A stretch of DNA of 59,391 nt from Weissella paramesenteroides ATCC 33313 (GCF_000160575.1 NZ_GG697128.1:116374-175764), one strand, 5' to 3'. Positions 34,978 through 48,746 are shown, counted from the stretch's first letter. Translations and numbers: made by a program. The notes: generated by a model not told the origin, from the sequence alone.

Positions 34978-35394
34978 ATGGAAAACGTGCAACATACTCG
35001 TGAAGAAATTCTAAACAAGGATTTTAAAAAAACTCGTATTGGTACCGGATACGATATAACAGATGTCGATGCTTATTTAGATGAGATTATTTCTGACTAC
35101 CAAGCCTTTCAGACTAATATCAATGAATTAAATAATCAAAACCAAAAACTAAAAGACCAAGTTGCTGAGTTGACAAAACAAGTTTCAGCAGCACCAACGT
35201 CAGCGCCGAAAGCATCGCCTGCTCCTGCTGTTAATACAAATATGGATATTCTAAAGCGCTTGTCAAATTTGGAACGCCGTGTATTTGGTGCCTCATCGGA
35301 TCAATTTAAGCGAAATCAAGAAAAAATTGATGACAAACCTGAAGAAGTAGAAGATGTTATTGTAAAAGAAAGTAGTTCACAATCCGCTGAATAA
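34978..35394 (+). CDS. gpsB: Cell division protein GpsB (DivIVA-like)
   Basis: A 138-residue coiled-coil protein. The DivIVA/GpsB N-terminal domain is clear (TREEILNKDFKKTRIGTGYDITDVDAYLDEIISDY), followed by a coiled coil (about 42-72), a Pro/Ala linker and a short C-terminal helix (MDILKRLSNLERRVFGA). GpsB docks penicillin-binding proteins and division factors at the septum. The ATG at 34978 is 8 nt after AAGGAG; a GTG at 34969 overlaps that site and is rejected. The rnpB promoter lies in its last codons. Confidence 0.94.
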   Translation: MENVQHTREEILNKDFKKTRIGTGYDITDVDAYLDEIISDYQAFQTNINELNNQNQKLKDQVAELTKQVSAAPTSAPKASPAPAVNTNMDILKRLSNLERRVFGASSDQFKRNQEKIDDKPEEVEDVIVKESSSQSAE

Positions 35395-35403
35395 GTGTAT
35401 AAT
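35376..35403 (+). promoter_or_regulatory. rnpB promoter inside the gpsB 3' end
   Basis: TTCACA (35376-35381) and TATAAT (35398-35403) are 16 nt apart; the mature RNA start predicted from helix P1 is 10 nt downstream. Confidence 0.7.
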
Positions 35404-35412
35404 GGTTATTCG

Positions 35413-35801
35413 TGATGTGTTGGTGGGTAATTGCGTGTGGCTTATGCTGCATGAGGAAAGTCCATGCTCGCACTAACTGTGATGTTAGTAGTGTTCGCGC
35501 TAGCTGAAAAAATAAGGCTAGGTATTCAATTAACTTGAATGACGGCCAGTGAAAAATCTAAGGACTTTGTCTATGATCTAGTAACTGTTAAGGTGCCACA
35601 GTGACGAACCATCAAAGAAATGCGATGGGTGGAACGCGGTAAACCCCACGAGCGGGCAACCCAAACTTTGGTAGGGGCGCTTGACCTAACAAAAAGAAGT
35701 GATGGTCGGGGAAACAGAAATGTTTGAGATAGATGATTACCACCAAATAAAAATTGCCAACTTTTATTTGGAACAAAACATGGCTTACAGCTAATACATC
35801 A
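35413..35801 (+). ncRNA. rnpB: RNase P RNA component, type B
   Basis: Catalytic RNA that trims the 5' leader of tRNA precursors. Conserved blocks are present: GAGGAAAGTCCATGCTCGC early (P4 left side region), GGTAAACCCCACGAG in the specificity domain, and ACAGAAATG followed by the gatgattacc block late, with ATGGCTTACAG near the 3' end. Helix P1 fixes the ends: TGATGTGTTGG at 35413-35423 pairs with CTAATACATCA at 35791-35801. The position between gpsB and ypsC is the usual one in Bacillota. A terminator follows. Confidence 0.95.
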
Positions 35802-35805
35802 GGCA

Positions 35806-35837
35806 GCCGACGTCCTTGTGGCGTCGGTTTTCTTTTT
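35806..35837 (+). terminator. rnpB terminator
   Basis: GCCGACG and CGTCGGT pair around a 9-nt loop, followed by a T-rich tract. Confidence 0.85.
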
Positions 35838-35895
35838 GCCCAAATTTTTAATCTCATTTATAATGAAAAGTATCAACTTGAAAAGAGAACGGAAC

Positions 35896-37029
35896 ATGAA
35901 AAACTTTAAACTTATGGCAACAATGGGTGCTGGTATGGAATCACTAGTAGCCCGTGAACTAAAAGAAATGGGGTACGCAACAGAAACAGAAAACGGACGA
36001 GTTTTTTTTGATGGTACTGTTGAAGATATTTATCGAACAAACCTATGGTTGCGCGTTGCTGATCGAATTAAAATAGTTGTTCAAGAATTTGATGCAAAAA
36101 CTTTTGATCAATTATTTGAAAAAACAAAATCATTTCCTTGGGAAGATTTACTTCCATATGATGCTAATTTTCCAGTAAATGGACGATCAAAAAATTCAAT
36201 ATTACATTCCGTTCCAACTGTACAGGCAATTACTAAAAAAGCAATTGTCAAGCGTCTATCCGAAGCTTACCATACTCATAGCTATCTTCCAGAAACTGGA
36301 CAACGGTATGTTTTAGAGACGGCCATCGACAAAAACCACGTTATGATTACACTAGATACAACGGGTGATTCATTATTTAAACGTGGTTACCGTACGGAAA
36401 AAGGTGGGGCTCCCTTAAAGGAAACTATGGCTGCGGCACTAGTAAAATTAGCACATTGGTTCACGGATAACCCATTTGTCGATCCGACAACTGGATCAGG
36501 TACAATTGCTATCGAGGCGGCATTAATTGGACGTAATATTGCTCCTGGTTTAAATCGTGAGTTTGATATTACTGATTGGGACTGGTTTGATAAAAATATT
36601 GGTCAAACCTTAAAAGCACAAGCACGTAGTATGATTAATTTTGATGAACCATTAGACATAACTGGTTATGATATTGATGAAAATATGATTGAGATTGCTA
36701 AAGCTAATGCCGAAGCTGCTGGAGTAGGTGAGGACATTACCTTTAAACAGTTAGCTGCAGCAGATTGGTCAACTGACAAAATCAATGGTGTCCTGGTTGC
36801 TAACCCGCCTTATGGTGAGCGTCTAGGAGATGAAGAGGCTGCTCGTAAACTGTACAGTCAAATGGGACATATCTATAACAAAATGCCAACTTGGTCTAAA
36901 TATATTTTGACATCAGATGAAGAATTTGAAACCGCGTTTGGTAAAAAAGCAACAAAAAAGCGCAAATTGTATAATGGTGCATTAAAAGTTGATTTATATC
37001 AATATTGGGGTAAAAAAATTCGCAATTAG
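35896..37029 (+). CDS. THUMP domain class I RNA methyltransferase, YpsC/RlmL-type
   Basis: A 377-residue S-adenosylmethionine-dependent methyltransferase. It has an N-terminal THUMP RNA-binding domain (about 50-155) and a UPF0020 catalytic domain with the SAM loop DPTTGSGTIAIEAALIGRNIAPG and motif IV NPPYGER, which methylates the exocyclic N2 of guanine. Relatives modify 23S rRNA. The ATG at 35896 follows a short ACGGA site and matches the conserved MKNFKLMATMGAG start; an in-frame opening at 35818 lies inside the rnpB terminator. It follows rnpB as ypsC does in Bacillus. Confidence 0.9.
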   Translation: MKNFKLMATMGAGMESLVARELKEMGYATETENGRVFFDGTVEDIYRTNLWLRVADRIKIVVQEFDAKTFDQLFEKTKSFPWEDLLPYDANFPVNGRSKNSILHSVPTVQAITKKAIVKRLSEAYHTHSYLPETGQRYVLETAIDKNHVMITLDTTGDSLFKRGYRTEKGGAPLKETMAAALVKLAHWFTDNPFVDPTTGSGTIAIEAALIGRNIAPGLNREFDITDWDWFDKNIGQTLKAQARSMINFDEPLDITGYDIDENMIEIAKANAEAAGVGEDITFKQLAAADWSTDKINGVLVANPPYGERLGDEEAARKLYSQMGHIYNKMPTWSKYILTSDEEFETAFGKKATKKRKLYNGALKVDLYQYWGKKIRN

Positions 37030-37064
37030 TTAGACAATATTTGAAATTCGAGAGGAGACATACT

Positions 37065-41386
<4,322 letters not shown>

Positions 41387-41426
41387 ATTTCTAAACTAAA
41401 TGGTTTAGATTAAAAGGAGAACACGT

Positions 41427-42620
41427 ATGCGTGCAGTAAAATGGCTTTCTGCCATTGGTGTTGTTGCGGTGTTAATTGCAGCACTAGTTTTCTTTGGAAA
41501 CTTTTTTTCTAAAAACTCTTCTTCAGTTTCAAATTCAAATAGTGGCAAAACAACAACCACGGCAACAAAATCAAGTTCCAAAAAAGGAATTCAAATAACC
41601 GAAAAAAATAACAACTCTTCTTATCAGACGGTGATAAAGAATGGTCGATATTTGACGAGTAAGGCTAGAGGTGTTTCTGCAACTCAACAAAATAACACGT
41701 ATGACCAAGTTAGTTTTGAAAATGGTTTACAGGATTTCGCAAAGGAACACTTTAGTACATCAAAATATATTTTCCAAGAGGGACAATACTTAACAACTGA
41801 TACTGCTAATAATTGGCTAGATCGTAAATCAGATAGTAATCCAACTGGCTTAAATCCAGTAGATAATGGTAAAACAGATAGCAGTCGTAATCCAATTTAC
41901 TTACAGACTATCGAAGAACAAGACTTTATGACTAAAGAGGGCAGCAATTTAAAGTTGAATGGTATTGTGCTTGGATTAGCTATGAATACACAGGATGTTT
42001 ACCAAAAGGAACAATATGGTGCTAGCTATACACAAGATATAAATAGTGCCGATCGTATTCAAAAAGGTAAAGAAATGGCCAATGAAATTATCCAAAGATA
42101 CCGTAAGATGAGTGGTATTGGTAATGATATTCCCATCTACGTTGCTATGTATGCCCAATCAAAGGATGACTCACTAGCAGGTGGTAATTTCTACAGTTGG
42201 AACGTCTCAAAGTCAGGTAATACCCTTGGTAATTGGACCGACATAAATGATCAGACTGTTGTATTACCAATGCAGACCGGAACTGGTGATGAAAAATCAG
42301 TTGCAACAAAACTGAATACAAGTTTCACTAACTTCTCAGATAATATTCAAAGCTTTTTCCCTAATTTGTCTTCTGTAACTGGACAGGCATCTTATGAAGG
42401 AAATAATCTAAAGGGCTTGATTGTTGATGTCTCAACGCAATTCTACTCAGCAACTGAAATAGAAAGTTTTGCTAATTATATTGCTCAGAGTGCACCAAAT
42501 TATCTACCTAAGGGCGTACCAGTAAAAATTAAAATAGAAGCGTCAACGGGTATGCAAGCATACTTAATTCAAGGAGCAAATGATAGTAAATATAAAGTTA
42601 CTATCTTAGGTTCATACTAA
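41427..42620 (+). CDS. CamS family sex-pheromone precursor-like protein without lipobox
   Basis: A 397-residue secreted or membrane-anchored protein of the CamS family (YerH in Bacillus), which in enterococci and staphylococci is a lipoprotein whose signal peptide yields a pheromone. The domain runs from about residue 60 to the end (GRYLTSKARG...VYQKEQYGASY...ALAGGNFYSWN). The signal segment is MRAVKWLSAIGVVAVLIAAL followed by FFGNFF, and there is no cysteine in the region, so lipid anchoring and the usual pheromone processing look impossible. It follows ligA with AGGAG and ends before a hairpin terminator. Confidence 0.85.
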   Translation: MRAVKWLSAIGVVAVLIAALVFFGNFFSKNSSSVSNSNSGKTTTTATKSSSKKGIQITEKNNNSSYQTVIKNGRYLTSKARGVSATQQNNTYDQVSFENGLQDFAKEHFSTSKYIFQEGQYLTTDTANNWLDRKSDSNPTGLNPVDNGKTDSSRNPIYLQTIEEQDFMTKEGSNLKLNGIVLGLAMNTQDVYQKEQYGASYTQDINSADRIQKGKEMANEIIQRYRKMSGIGNDIPIYVAMYAQSKDDSLAGGNFYSWNVSKSGNTLGNWTDINDQTVVLPMQTGTGDEKSVATKLNTSFTNFSDNIQSFFPNLSSVTGQASYEGNNLKGLIVDVSTQFYSATEIESFANYIAQSAPNYLPKGVPVKIKIEASTGMQAYLIQGANDSKYKVTILGSY

Positions 42621-42632
42621 TCGCAATAAAAG

Positions 42633-42657
42633 AGTCACAGAAATGTGGCTTTTTTTC
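42633..42657 (+). terminator. Terminator of the pcrA-ligA-camS operon
   Basis: AGTCACA and TGTGGCT pair around GAAA, followed by seven T. Confidence 0.8.
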
Positions 42658-42722
42658 TTGCATTTCTATACATTTAACAGTAGTATGGTAAAAATATATA
42701 TTTTATGAGGAGGCATATACTA

Positions 42723-43358
42723 ATGGGAATGCACCAATATTTGTCAGGTTTGAATGAGCTAGAGATGATTACTCGGGCACCTGGATATTTTAAATATCAA
42801 CCACATTCAGTTGCTGCTCATTCTTGGAAAGTGGCTGAGGCGGCTCAATTCCTTGGAGATATTGAAGAAGCACATGGCAAAGAAGTTGATTGGCGTATGT
42901 TATACGAGAAGGCGTTGAATCATGATATCACGGAACGTTTTATTGGTGATATTCGAACTCCTGTAAAATATGCATCATCTACATTAAGACATATGCTGGC
43001 AGATGTAGAAGATACACTGTCTGATAATTTTATTCGGACTGAAATACCTGAAGAATTACAAGAAGTTTACACTCGTCGTCTTCATGAGGGTAAGGATGAT
43101 ACATTAGAGGGTCGAATCCTATCTGTTGCCGATAAGGTCGACCTATTATATGAGGCATTTGGTGAACTTCAAAAAGGCAATCCCGAACCTGTATTTACGG
43201 AAATTTATAAAGAAAGTCTCGAAACTATCTTTGCTTTCCGTGATATGCCAAGTGTGGCCTATTTCATTAAAGAAGTATTACCTGAATTACTAAATGAACA
43301 TTTCCCTGGTTCAGAAAAACTACAACGTATTTACATTGGTATTTTTAATGCTGACTAG
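42723..43358 (+). CDS. HD domain hydrolase, YfbR-like (5'-nucleotidase family)
   Basis: A 211-residue metal-dependent phosphohydrolase. The HD ligands are seen as HSWKVAEAA (His), LNHDITE (His-Asp) and VADKVDLLYEAFGE (Asp). YfbR of E. coli removes the phosphate of deoxynucleoside 5'-monophosphates; Gram-positive members are often annotated this way, but a direct assay would be needed. The ATG at 42723 follows GAGGAGG at about 9 nt. It stands between camS and uvrB. Confidence 0.82.
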   Translation: MGMHQYLSGLNELEMITRAPGYFKYQPHSVAAHSWKVAEAAQFLGDIEEAHGKEVDWRMLYEKALNHDITERFIGDIRTPVKYASSTLRHMLADVEDTLSDNFIRTEIPEELQEVYTRRLHEGKDDTLEGRILSVADKVDLLYEAFGELQKGNPEPVFTEIYKESLETIFAFRDMPSVAYFIKEVLPELLNEHFPGSEKLQRIYIGIFNAD

Positions 43359-43362
43359 TCTG

Positions 43363-43370
43363 TTATAATG
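43363..43370 (+). promoter_or_regulatory. Extended -10 promoter ahead of uvrB
   Basis: TGT-TATAAT (TATAAT at 43365-43370) starts right after the HD hydrolase stop codon, about 35 nt before a hairpin and 100 nt before uvrB. Confidence 0.6.
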
Positions 43371-43405
43371 GCGTTAGAAAGTAGTTTACAAAGTAGCATT
43401 AACAA

Positions 43406-43450
43406 GGGCAGCTGCAGAAAATAAACTGTCTCAGCTGCTCTTTTATTTTT
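43406..43450 (+). terminator. Leader terminator or attenuator before uvrB
   Basis: GGGCAGCTG (43406-43414) and CAGCTGCTC (43432-43440) form a 9-bp stem with a 17-nt loop, followed by a T-rich tract. It lies between the promoter and the uvrB ribosome binding site, so a transcript of about 70 nt would end here. Confidence 0.75.
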
Positions 43451-43473
43451 AGCTAGAAAGCAGGATATCTATA

Positions 43474-45489
43474 ATGATTAATCGTCATACTGATAATGAA
43501 TACGAATTAGTTTCAAAATATCAACCAACCGGCGATCAGCCTGAAGCTATAAGAAAGTTAGTTAATGGCTTAAAAAATGGTATTAAAGAACAAATATTAC
43601 TGGGCGCAACCGGGACTGGAAAAACCTTTACCATTTCGAATGTTATTGCGCAAACGAACAAACCAGTTTTAGTACTATCACACAATAAAACTTTAGCAGG
43701 ACAATTATATGGTGAATTTAAAGAGTTTTTCCCTAATAATGCTGTGGAATACTTTGTTTCATATTATGATTACTACCAGCCTGAAGCTTATGTACCATCA
43801 TCAGATACCTATATTGAAAAAGATTCATCAATTAATGATGAAATCGATAAGTTACGTAACTCGGCCACTGCTTCGCTATTAGCCCGAAATGATACAATTG
43901 TCGTCGCCTCAGTGTCATCAATCTTTGGTTTAGGTAATCCAGAACAATATCATGATCATGTCATTAATGTTCGAGTAGGAGATATTCTAGAAAGAAATGA
44001 CTTAATGCATCGACTAATTGATATTCAATTTCAACGGAATGATATCGATTTTCAACGTGGCCGTTTTCGCGTTAGAGGAGATGTTTTAGAAGTATTTCCA
44101 GCATCATCCGATGCCAAAGCACTGAGAATTGAATTTTTTGGTGATGAAGTCGACCGTATTCGCGAAATTGACTCGCTTACTGGAGAAATAACTGCTGAGT
44201 TGGACCTCGCAACAATATTCCCAGCAACCCACTTTATGACCAATGATGCGATACGTGATCGTGCTTTAAAAACAATTCAAGCAGAGTTAGATGATCAATT
44301 ACAAAAGCTTGAAAAAGATGGCAAATTACTTGAAGCACAACGGTTGAAGCAGCGAACTGAATATGATATTGAAATGATTAGAGAGATGGGCTTCACGACA
44401 GGAATTGAAAATTATTCCCGTCATATGGATGGTCGACAGCCAGGCGAACCACCTTTTACGCTATTAGACTTTTTCCCTGATGATTTTATTATTATCGTGG
44501 ATGAATCACATGTTACCATGCCACAAGTTCGAGGAATGTATAAAGGGGATCGTGCTAGAAAAGAGACCTTGATTAACTATGGGTTCCGCTTGCCTTCAGC
44601 ATTGGATAATCGACCATTACGTATTGAAGAATTTGAAAAACATGTTAACCAAATTATTTATATGTCAGCGACACCAGGTGACTATGAAAATGATCGTGTG
44701 CCTGAAACAGATGTTGCACAACAAATCATTCGACCAACTGGTCTATTAGATCCGGAAATCGAAGTACGTCCAGTAATGGGACAAATCGATGATTTAATCG
44801 GGGAAATCAACAAACGTGTTGACAATGAAGAACGTGTTTTTGTTACAACTTTGACCAAAAAAATGGCTGAAGACCTAACTGACTATCTTGAAGACGTTGG
44901 TATTAAGGTTAAATATCTACACTCCGATATTAAAACATTAGAACGTACCGAAATTATCCGTGATTTACGTCTTGGTAAATTCGATGTATTAGTCGGTATC
45001 AATCTATTACGTGAGGGAATTGATGTACCTGAAGTTTCATTAATTGCAATTCTCGATGCTGACAAGGAAGGATTCTTGCGTAACACACGTTCCTTAATTC
45101 AAACGATTGGGCGTGCTGCCCGTAATGAAAATGGTCACGTCATTATGTATGCGGACTCAGTCACTGCTTCAATGCAAGCAGCAATGGATGAAACTTCTCG
45201 GCGCCGTCATATACAAATTCAATACAATGAAGATCATAATATTACACCGCACACGATTAAGAAGGCCATTCGTGATTTGATTTCGGCAAGCCATGAGGTT
45301 GATAATCAATCTACCGAGAAGGGTAGCTTTACCGATGTTGCCTTTAAAGATATGGCACGTGATGATCAGAATGCAATGATTGCAAATCTTGAAGATCAAA
45401 TGCGTTCTGCAGCCAAACGTCTTGATTTTGAAGATGCCGCTAATCTCCGTGATGCAGTCATGGAATTAAAATTACAAATTGGTAAGTAA
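43474..45489 (+). CDS. uvrB: Excinuclease ABC subunit B
   Basis: A 671-residue damage-verification helicase of nucleotide excision repair. Motifs: Walker [13 protein letters not shown], the beta-hairpin segment [27 protein letters not shown]-box-like VDESH, helicase motifs [13 protein letters not shown] and TIGRAARN, and a C-terminal UvrC-binding UVR motif ([20 protein letters not shown]). Normal length. Its expression may be controlled by the leader hairpin at 43406-43450. uvrA is not in the window. Confidence 0.97.
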   Translation: MINRHTDNEYELVSKYQPTGDQPEAIRKLVNGLKNGIKEQILLGATGTGKTFTISNVIAQTNKPVLVLSHNKTLAGQLYGEFKEFFPNNAVEYFVSYYDYYQPEAYVPSSDTYIEKDSSINDEIDKLRNSATASLLARNDTIVVASVSSIFGLGNPEQYHDHVINVRVGDILERNDLMHRLIDIQFQRNDIDFQRGRFRVRGDVLEVFPASSDAKALRIEFFGDEVDRIREIDSLTGEITAELDLATIFPATHFMTNDAIRDRALKTIQAELDDQLQKLEKDGKLLEAQRLKQRTEYDIEMIREMGFTTGIENYSRHMDGRQPGEPPFTLLDFFPDDFIIIVDESHVTMPQVRGMYKGDRARKETLINYGFRLPSALDNRPLRIEEFEKHVNQIIYMSATPGDYENDRVPETDVAQQIIRPTGLLDPEIEVRPVMGQIDDLIGEINKRVDNEERVFVTTLTKKMAEDLTDYLEDVGIKVKYLHSDIKTLERTEIIRDLRLGKFDVLVGINLLREGIDVPEVSLIAILDADKEGFLRNTRSLIQTIGRAARNENGHVIMYADSVTASMQAAMDETSRRRHIQIQYNEDHNITPHTIKKAIRDLISASHEVDNQSTEKGSFTDVAFKDMARDDQNAMIANLEDQMRSAAKRLDFEDAANLRDAVMELKLQIGK

Positions 45490-45494
45490 ACAAT

Positions 45495-45546
45495 AAAGTG
45501 CTCCATAATCGTTAGAGTTTTATATCTAACAATTATGGAGCACTTT
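45495..45546. terminator. Bidirectional terminator between uvrB and dtpT
   Basis: A 15-bp stem (45495-45509 with 45532-45546), extended inward by GTTAGA/TCTAAC, ends both converging genes. Confidence 0.92.
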
Positions 45547-45548
45547 GC

Positions 45549-47015
45549 TTAATTAGCTTCACTCAAACTATCATTCAAAATTTTTATTTTTTTGGTTGCA
45601 ATCCAAAGCAATAACCCGGCTAACACAGTAATAAGTCCAATAATCAAAAAGTAAGCAATTTCAGTATTAGGTGCATATAGCTTGACTAATTGTGCATTGG
45701 CTGCTTGTGCAGTTGCATCAGATAGGTTCCAAACGGTTAACATCTGTGCTTGGAATGCGACAGGTGCCATCTTGGCTGATGCTGATAAACCAACTGGAGA
45801 AATTAACATTTCACCAATTTCAACTAATGCCCAAGAAGCCACTAACCAAAGCGGGTTAAAATGATTATTTACACCAAATAACATCCCTGGGAAAGCCATC
45901 CAAACATATGACAAACCTGCAAATACAAGTCCCAAGGCAAATTTTACGCCCGTTGCGGGTTGTTTATCACGTAACTTCTTCGACCATAGCCAAACGAAGA
46001 AAGGCGTAAATAGCATAATAAATAGTGGATTCAGTGATTGGAACCAAGAAGCCGGAATGCCATGAAGCGCTGTTTGGTTTGAGGCAAATAACGCCAAAAC
46101 AACTGATCCCTGTTCTTCAATGACCCAGAACAACATTGCCGCAATAAATAATGGAATATACGCAACAACTTTACGGCGCTCAAACTTAGTTGTCTTACTT
46201 GATGTTAACATGACAACAAAATAAGCAATTGGTACAAAAATAGCAACAGCTGTTAATAGGTTGATAATTGAATTAATATTCAACGTGCCCGTCATTTGTA
46301 AAATAGCTAAGATTAACAGAATGACAATAATTCCCAATCCAACTTTCCAAATTAATGATTTGATTTCTTCAGGCTGCAAAGGTGATGGTGCTTTTTTTGA
46401 AACATTATTTAAGTGTTTCCGTCCATCAATTGTATATTGAATCAGACCAATAAACATTCCTATAGCAGCTAATGAAAAGGCAACATGGAAGTTGACATGT
46501 ACTTGAAACCATCCTACTAAAATAGGAGAGACAAAGGAACCTAAATTAATTCCAAAAACATAAATCGAGAAACCAGCATCTCGGCGCTCATCATCGGCAT
46601 CGTATAGATTTCCCACCATTGTCGCAACATTTGGTTTCAATAGACCAGTACCTAAGGTAATTAAGAAAATCGAACAAAAAAGACCAGTTGTTCCCAAAGG
46701 CATTGATAGGGCAATGTGACCAAACATAATGAGGACACCACCATAAAATACCGTTCGCCAAGATCCTAAAATACGATCTGCTAGATACCCACCAATGATA
46801 CCTGATAGATAGACCATCGAGCCGTAAATAGACATAATTGCCGCACCAGTGACGGCATTAAATCCCAAACCACCTTTATCAGCGGCGTATATCATATAAA
46901 ATAATAGTATGGCTCGCATACCATAGTATGAAAAGCGCTCCCACATTTCAGTAAAGAACAAAGTCATTAAACCTCGTGGTTGACCAAAAAATGAGGCACT
47001 ATCTTTCTGATTCAT
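45549..47015 (-). CDS. dtpT: Di-/tripeptide proton symporter DtpT (POT/PTR2 family)
   Basis: A 488-residue transporter with about 14 membrane helices. The family signatures are FFTEMWERFSYYGMRAIL at the start (with the ExxER-like E-W-E-R-F-S-Y) and the PTR2 motif region GLLKPNVATMVGNLYD followed by GFSIYVFGINLGSF. It imports di- and tripeptides with protons and is central to peptide nutrition of lactic acid bacteria. The ATG at 47015 lies 8 nt after GAGG; a TTG directly before it is less likely. A promoter lies about 60 nt upstream. Confidence 0.93.
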   Translation of the reverse strand: MNQKDSASFFGQPRGLMTLFFTEMWERFSYYGMRAILLFYMIYAADKGGLGFNAVTGAAIMSIYGSMVYLSGIIGGYLADRILGSWRTVFYGGVLIMFGHIALSMPLGTTGLFCSIFLITLGTGLLKPNVATMVGNLYDADDERRDAGFSIYVFGINLGSFVSPILVGWFQVHVNFHVAFSLAAIGMFIGLIQYTIDGRKHLNNVSKKAPSPLQPEEIKSLIWKVGLGIIVILLILAILQMTGTLNINSIINLLTAVAIFVPIAYFVVMLTSSKTTKFERRKVVAYIPLFIAAMLFWVIEEQGSVVLALFASNQTALHGIPASWFQSLNPLFIMLFTPFFVWLWSKKLRDKQPATGVKFALGLVFAGLSYVWMAFPGMLFGVNNHFNPLWLVASWALVEIGEMLISPVGLSASAKMAPVAFQAQMLTVWNLSDATAQAANAQLVKLYAPNTEIAYFLIIGLITVLAGLLLWIATKKIKILNDSLSEAN

Positions 47016-47077
47016 CAAAAAAACCTCACTTCACATCAAAAAATGTGCATATTTATTCTAAAAAACGAACGTTTGTA

Positions 47078-47106
47078 ATTTTACGCTTATTCAAAATGAA
47101 AATCAA
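47078..47106 (-). promoter_or_regulatory. dtpT promoter
   Basis: On the minus strand TTGATT (47101-47106) and TAAAAT (47078-47083) are separated by 17 nt. Confidence 0.55.
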
Positions 47107-47133
47107 ATACATGATTGCCTATCATATTTGGCA

Positions 47134-47184
47134 ATAAAAAAGATGATCACGCCACTGACTTGAAGTCGGGAGATTGATCACCTT
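47134..47184 (-). terminator. Terminator of the hit operon (minus strand)
   Basis: AAGGTGATCA and TGATCATCTT pair with an inner GACTT/AGTC stem; T-rich tract follows on the minus strand. Confidence 0.82.
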
Positions 47185-47238
47185 AAATACTTTCCAAGAG
47201 ACTGCAATTAATTGTTTCACTCTCTTCGGTATGTCTAT

Positions 47239-47493
47239 TCATTTTTGCTTTTTGGGAAAGTTAGCTAAAGATTCCGTGATGCGTGTTTGTGCTTCATTAA
47301 TACGTTCAAGATGAGGTTTATTTTTAAAATCTAATTTTTTAAGTTGACCTTGCAAGTCATTGACCAAAGAATTAATGCCATTTAAAGACTCTTGAATATC
47401 CGAAACTGATTTTTTTATATCATTAACCGAATCTTTTTCGTATTTAATAGCATCTTTCAAATCGTGGAATCGTATTTTTGCTTTTTCAAACAT
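47239..47493 (-). CDS. Small coiled-coil protein of unknown function
   Basis: An 84-residue, highly charged protein with heptad-like spacing of hydrophobic residues (VNDIKKSVSDIQESLNGIN, LVNDLQGQLKKLDF), predicted to be almost wholly a coiled coil, with no membrane helix. It lies 3 nt after the HIT gene on the same strand and shares its terminator. In Bacillus the gene next to hit codes for a YtxH-like small protein; this may be a functional counterpart, but sequence similarity is not evident. I do not recognise it further. Confidence 0.75.
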   Translation of the reverse strand: MFEKAKIRFHDLKDAIKYEKDSVNDIKKSVSDIQESLNGINSLVNDLQGQLKKLDFKNKPHLERINEAQTRITESLANFPKKQK

Positions 47494-47496
47494 AAA

Positions 47497-47922
47497 TTAA
47501 TCCTTTTCAAATTGTGCTGCAATTTTTTTTGCGCGTTCTTGATAAATTGTGTCAGTCATTTTTTCACTATTGTCAACAACAGGAATATCGAACTCATCAT
47601 CAATATAGCGGGGCACTAAATGGAAGTGTGAGTGAAAAACAGATTGCCCAGCTGCTTCACCATTATTATTGATGATGTTCAATCCGATAATTTTATCATC
47701 ACTTGCTTTGATAGCACGAGCAATTTTAGGCAAAATACCCAATACACGTGCAGCTAGTTCGTCATCATATTCATAAATATTAGCAACATGTTTCTTAGGG
47801 ACAACCAGTGTATGCCCAGGTGTTGCTTGCGTTAAATCTAAAAATGCAAGTACATCGTCATCTTCATATACTTTATATGAAGGAATCTCACCATCAATTA
47901 TCTTATCAAATACATCTGACAT
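47497..47922 (-). CDS. hit: HIT family hydrolase (Hit)
   Basis: A 141-residue histidine-triad protein that cleaves nucleoside phosphoramidate or AMP-linked compounds. The active motif is FHSHFHLVPR near residues 96-105. The N-terminal zinc-binding cysteines (CxFC) of many relatives are replaced (DVFDKII). It is divergent from ecsAB, as in B. subtilis, with about 120 nt between. Ribosome binding site AGGAGG precedes the ATG. Confidence 0.93.
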   Translation of the reverse strand: MSDVFDKIIDGEIPSYKVYEDDDVLAFLDLTQATPGHTLVVPKKHVANIYEYDDELAARVLGILPKIARAIKASDDKIIGLNIINNNGEAAGQSVFHSHFHLVPRYIDDEFDIPVVDNSEKMTDTIYQERAKKIAAQFEKD

Positions 47923-48042
47923 CTTAATATTCCTCCTCTAACATTAACTTCATTATACAGTTAATTATAATTCCTGTCTGGTATAAATAATGGAAAGTTT
48001 TTTGGTAAAATAGAATAAATAATAGAAATACAGGTGTATAAC

Positions 48043-48741
48043 ATGAGCTTAGAAATTAAGAACTTATCTGGAGGATATGGCAAACTAACTGTTTTAAAGG
48101 ATATTTCATTTACTATCCCTGATGGTACATTAACTGCGTTAGTCGGTTTGAACGGCTCTGGAAAATCAACAACGATCAATCATATTATTGGTCTATTAAA
48201 TCCCAAGCAAGGTAGTATTACATTAAATAATTTAACATTAGGAGAAAATCCTATTGCTTATAAAGCGCAACTTGCTTATATTCCTGAACAACCAATCGTT
48301 TATGAAGAGTTAACTCTAAAAGAGCATTTAGCATTAACTATCGCTGCTTATCAGCTAGATGAAAAAGTTGCTTGGCAACGAGCTGAACAGTTGTTGAAAA
48401 TTTTCCGATTAGAAGATAAATTAACATGGTTTCCTACGCATTTTTCAAAGGGTATGCGTCAAAAAGTAATGATCGTCATGGCCTTCATTACAGAGGCAAA
48501 GTTGTTTATCATTGACGAACCATTCTTAGGTTTAGATGTTATTGCTGTTAATGACTTACTAACCCTGATTGATAGTAGAAAAAAAGAAGGTACTAGTTTT
48601 CTTTTAACAACTCATGTTCTAAATACCATTGCAAGTCATGCAGATCAATTTGTTTACTTAAAGGATGGACAAATCGCTGCAGAAGGACCTGCAACTGATT
48701 TTTCAAAGCTCGTACCTGAATTAAATGTAAATGAGGATTAA
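48043..48741 (+). CDS. ecsA: ABC transporter ATP-binding protein EcsA
   Basis: A 232-residue ATPase with Walker A VGLNGSGKST, a modified signature HFSKGMRQKV, Walker B LFIIDEPFLGLD and H-loop TTHV. With EcsB it affects protein secretion, intramembrane proteolysis and competence in Bacillus. The ATG at 48043 gives the conserved MSLEIKNLSGGY start; an in-frame ATG 9 nt earlier sits on the ribosome binding site. Divergent to hit and followed after 5 nt by ecsB, the classic arrangement. Confidence 0.93.
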   Translation: MSLEIKNLSGGYGKLTVLKDISFTIPDGTLTALVGLNGSGKSTTINHIIGLLNPKQGSITLNNLTLGENPIAYKAQLAYIPEQPIVYEELTLKEHLALTIAAYQLDEKVAWQRAEQLLKIFRLEDKLTWFPTHFSKGMRQKVMIVMAFITEAKLFIIDEPFLGLDVIAVNDLLTLIDSRKKEGTSFLLTTHVLNTIASHADQFVYLKDGQIAAEGPATDFSKLVPELNVNED

Positions 48742-48746
48742 GGTCA

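Noticed and set aside
35612-35857. 81-codon minus-strand ORF over the RNase P RNA
   Set aside because: It lies on the reverse strand of rnpB and its terminator; open by chance.
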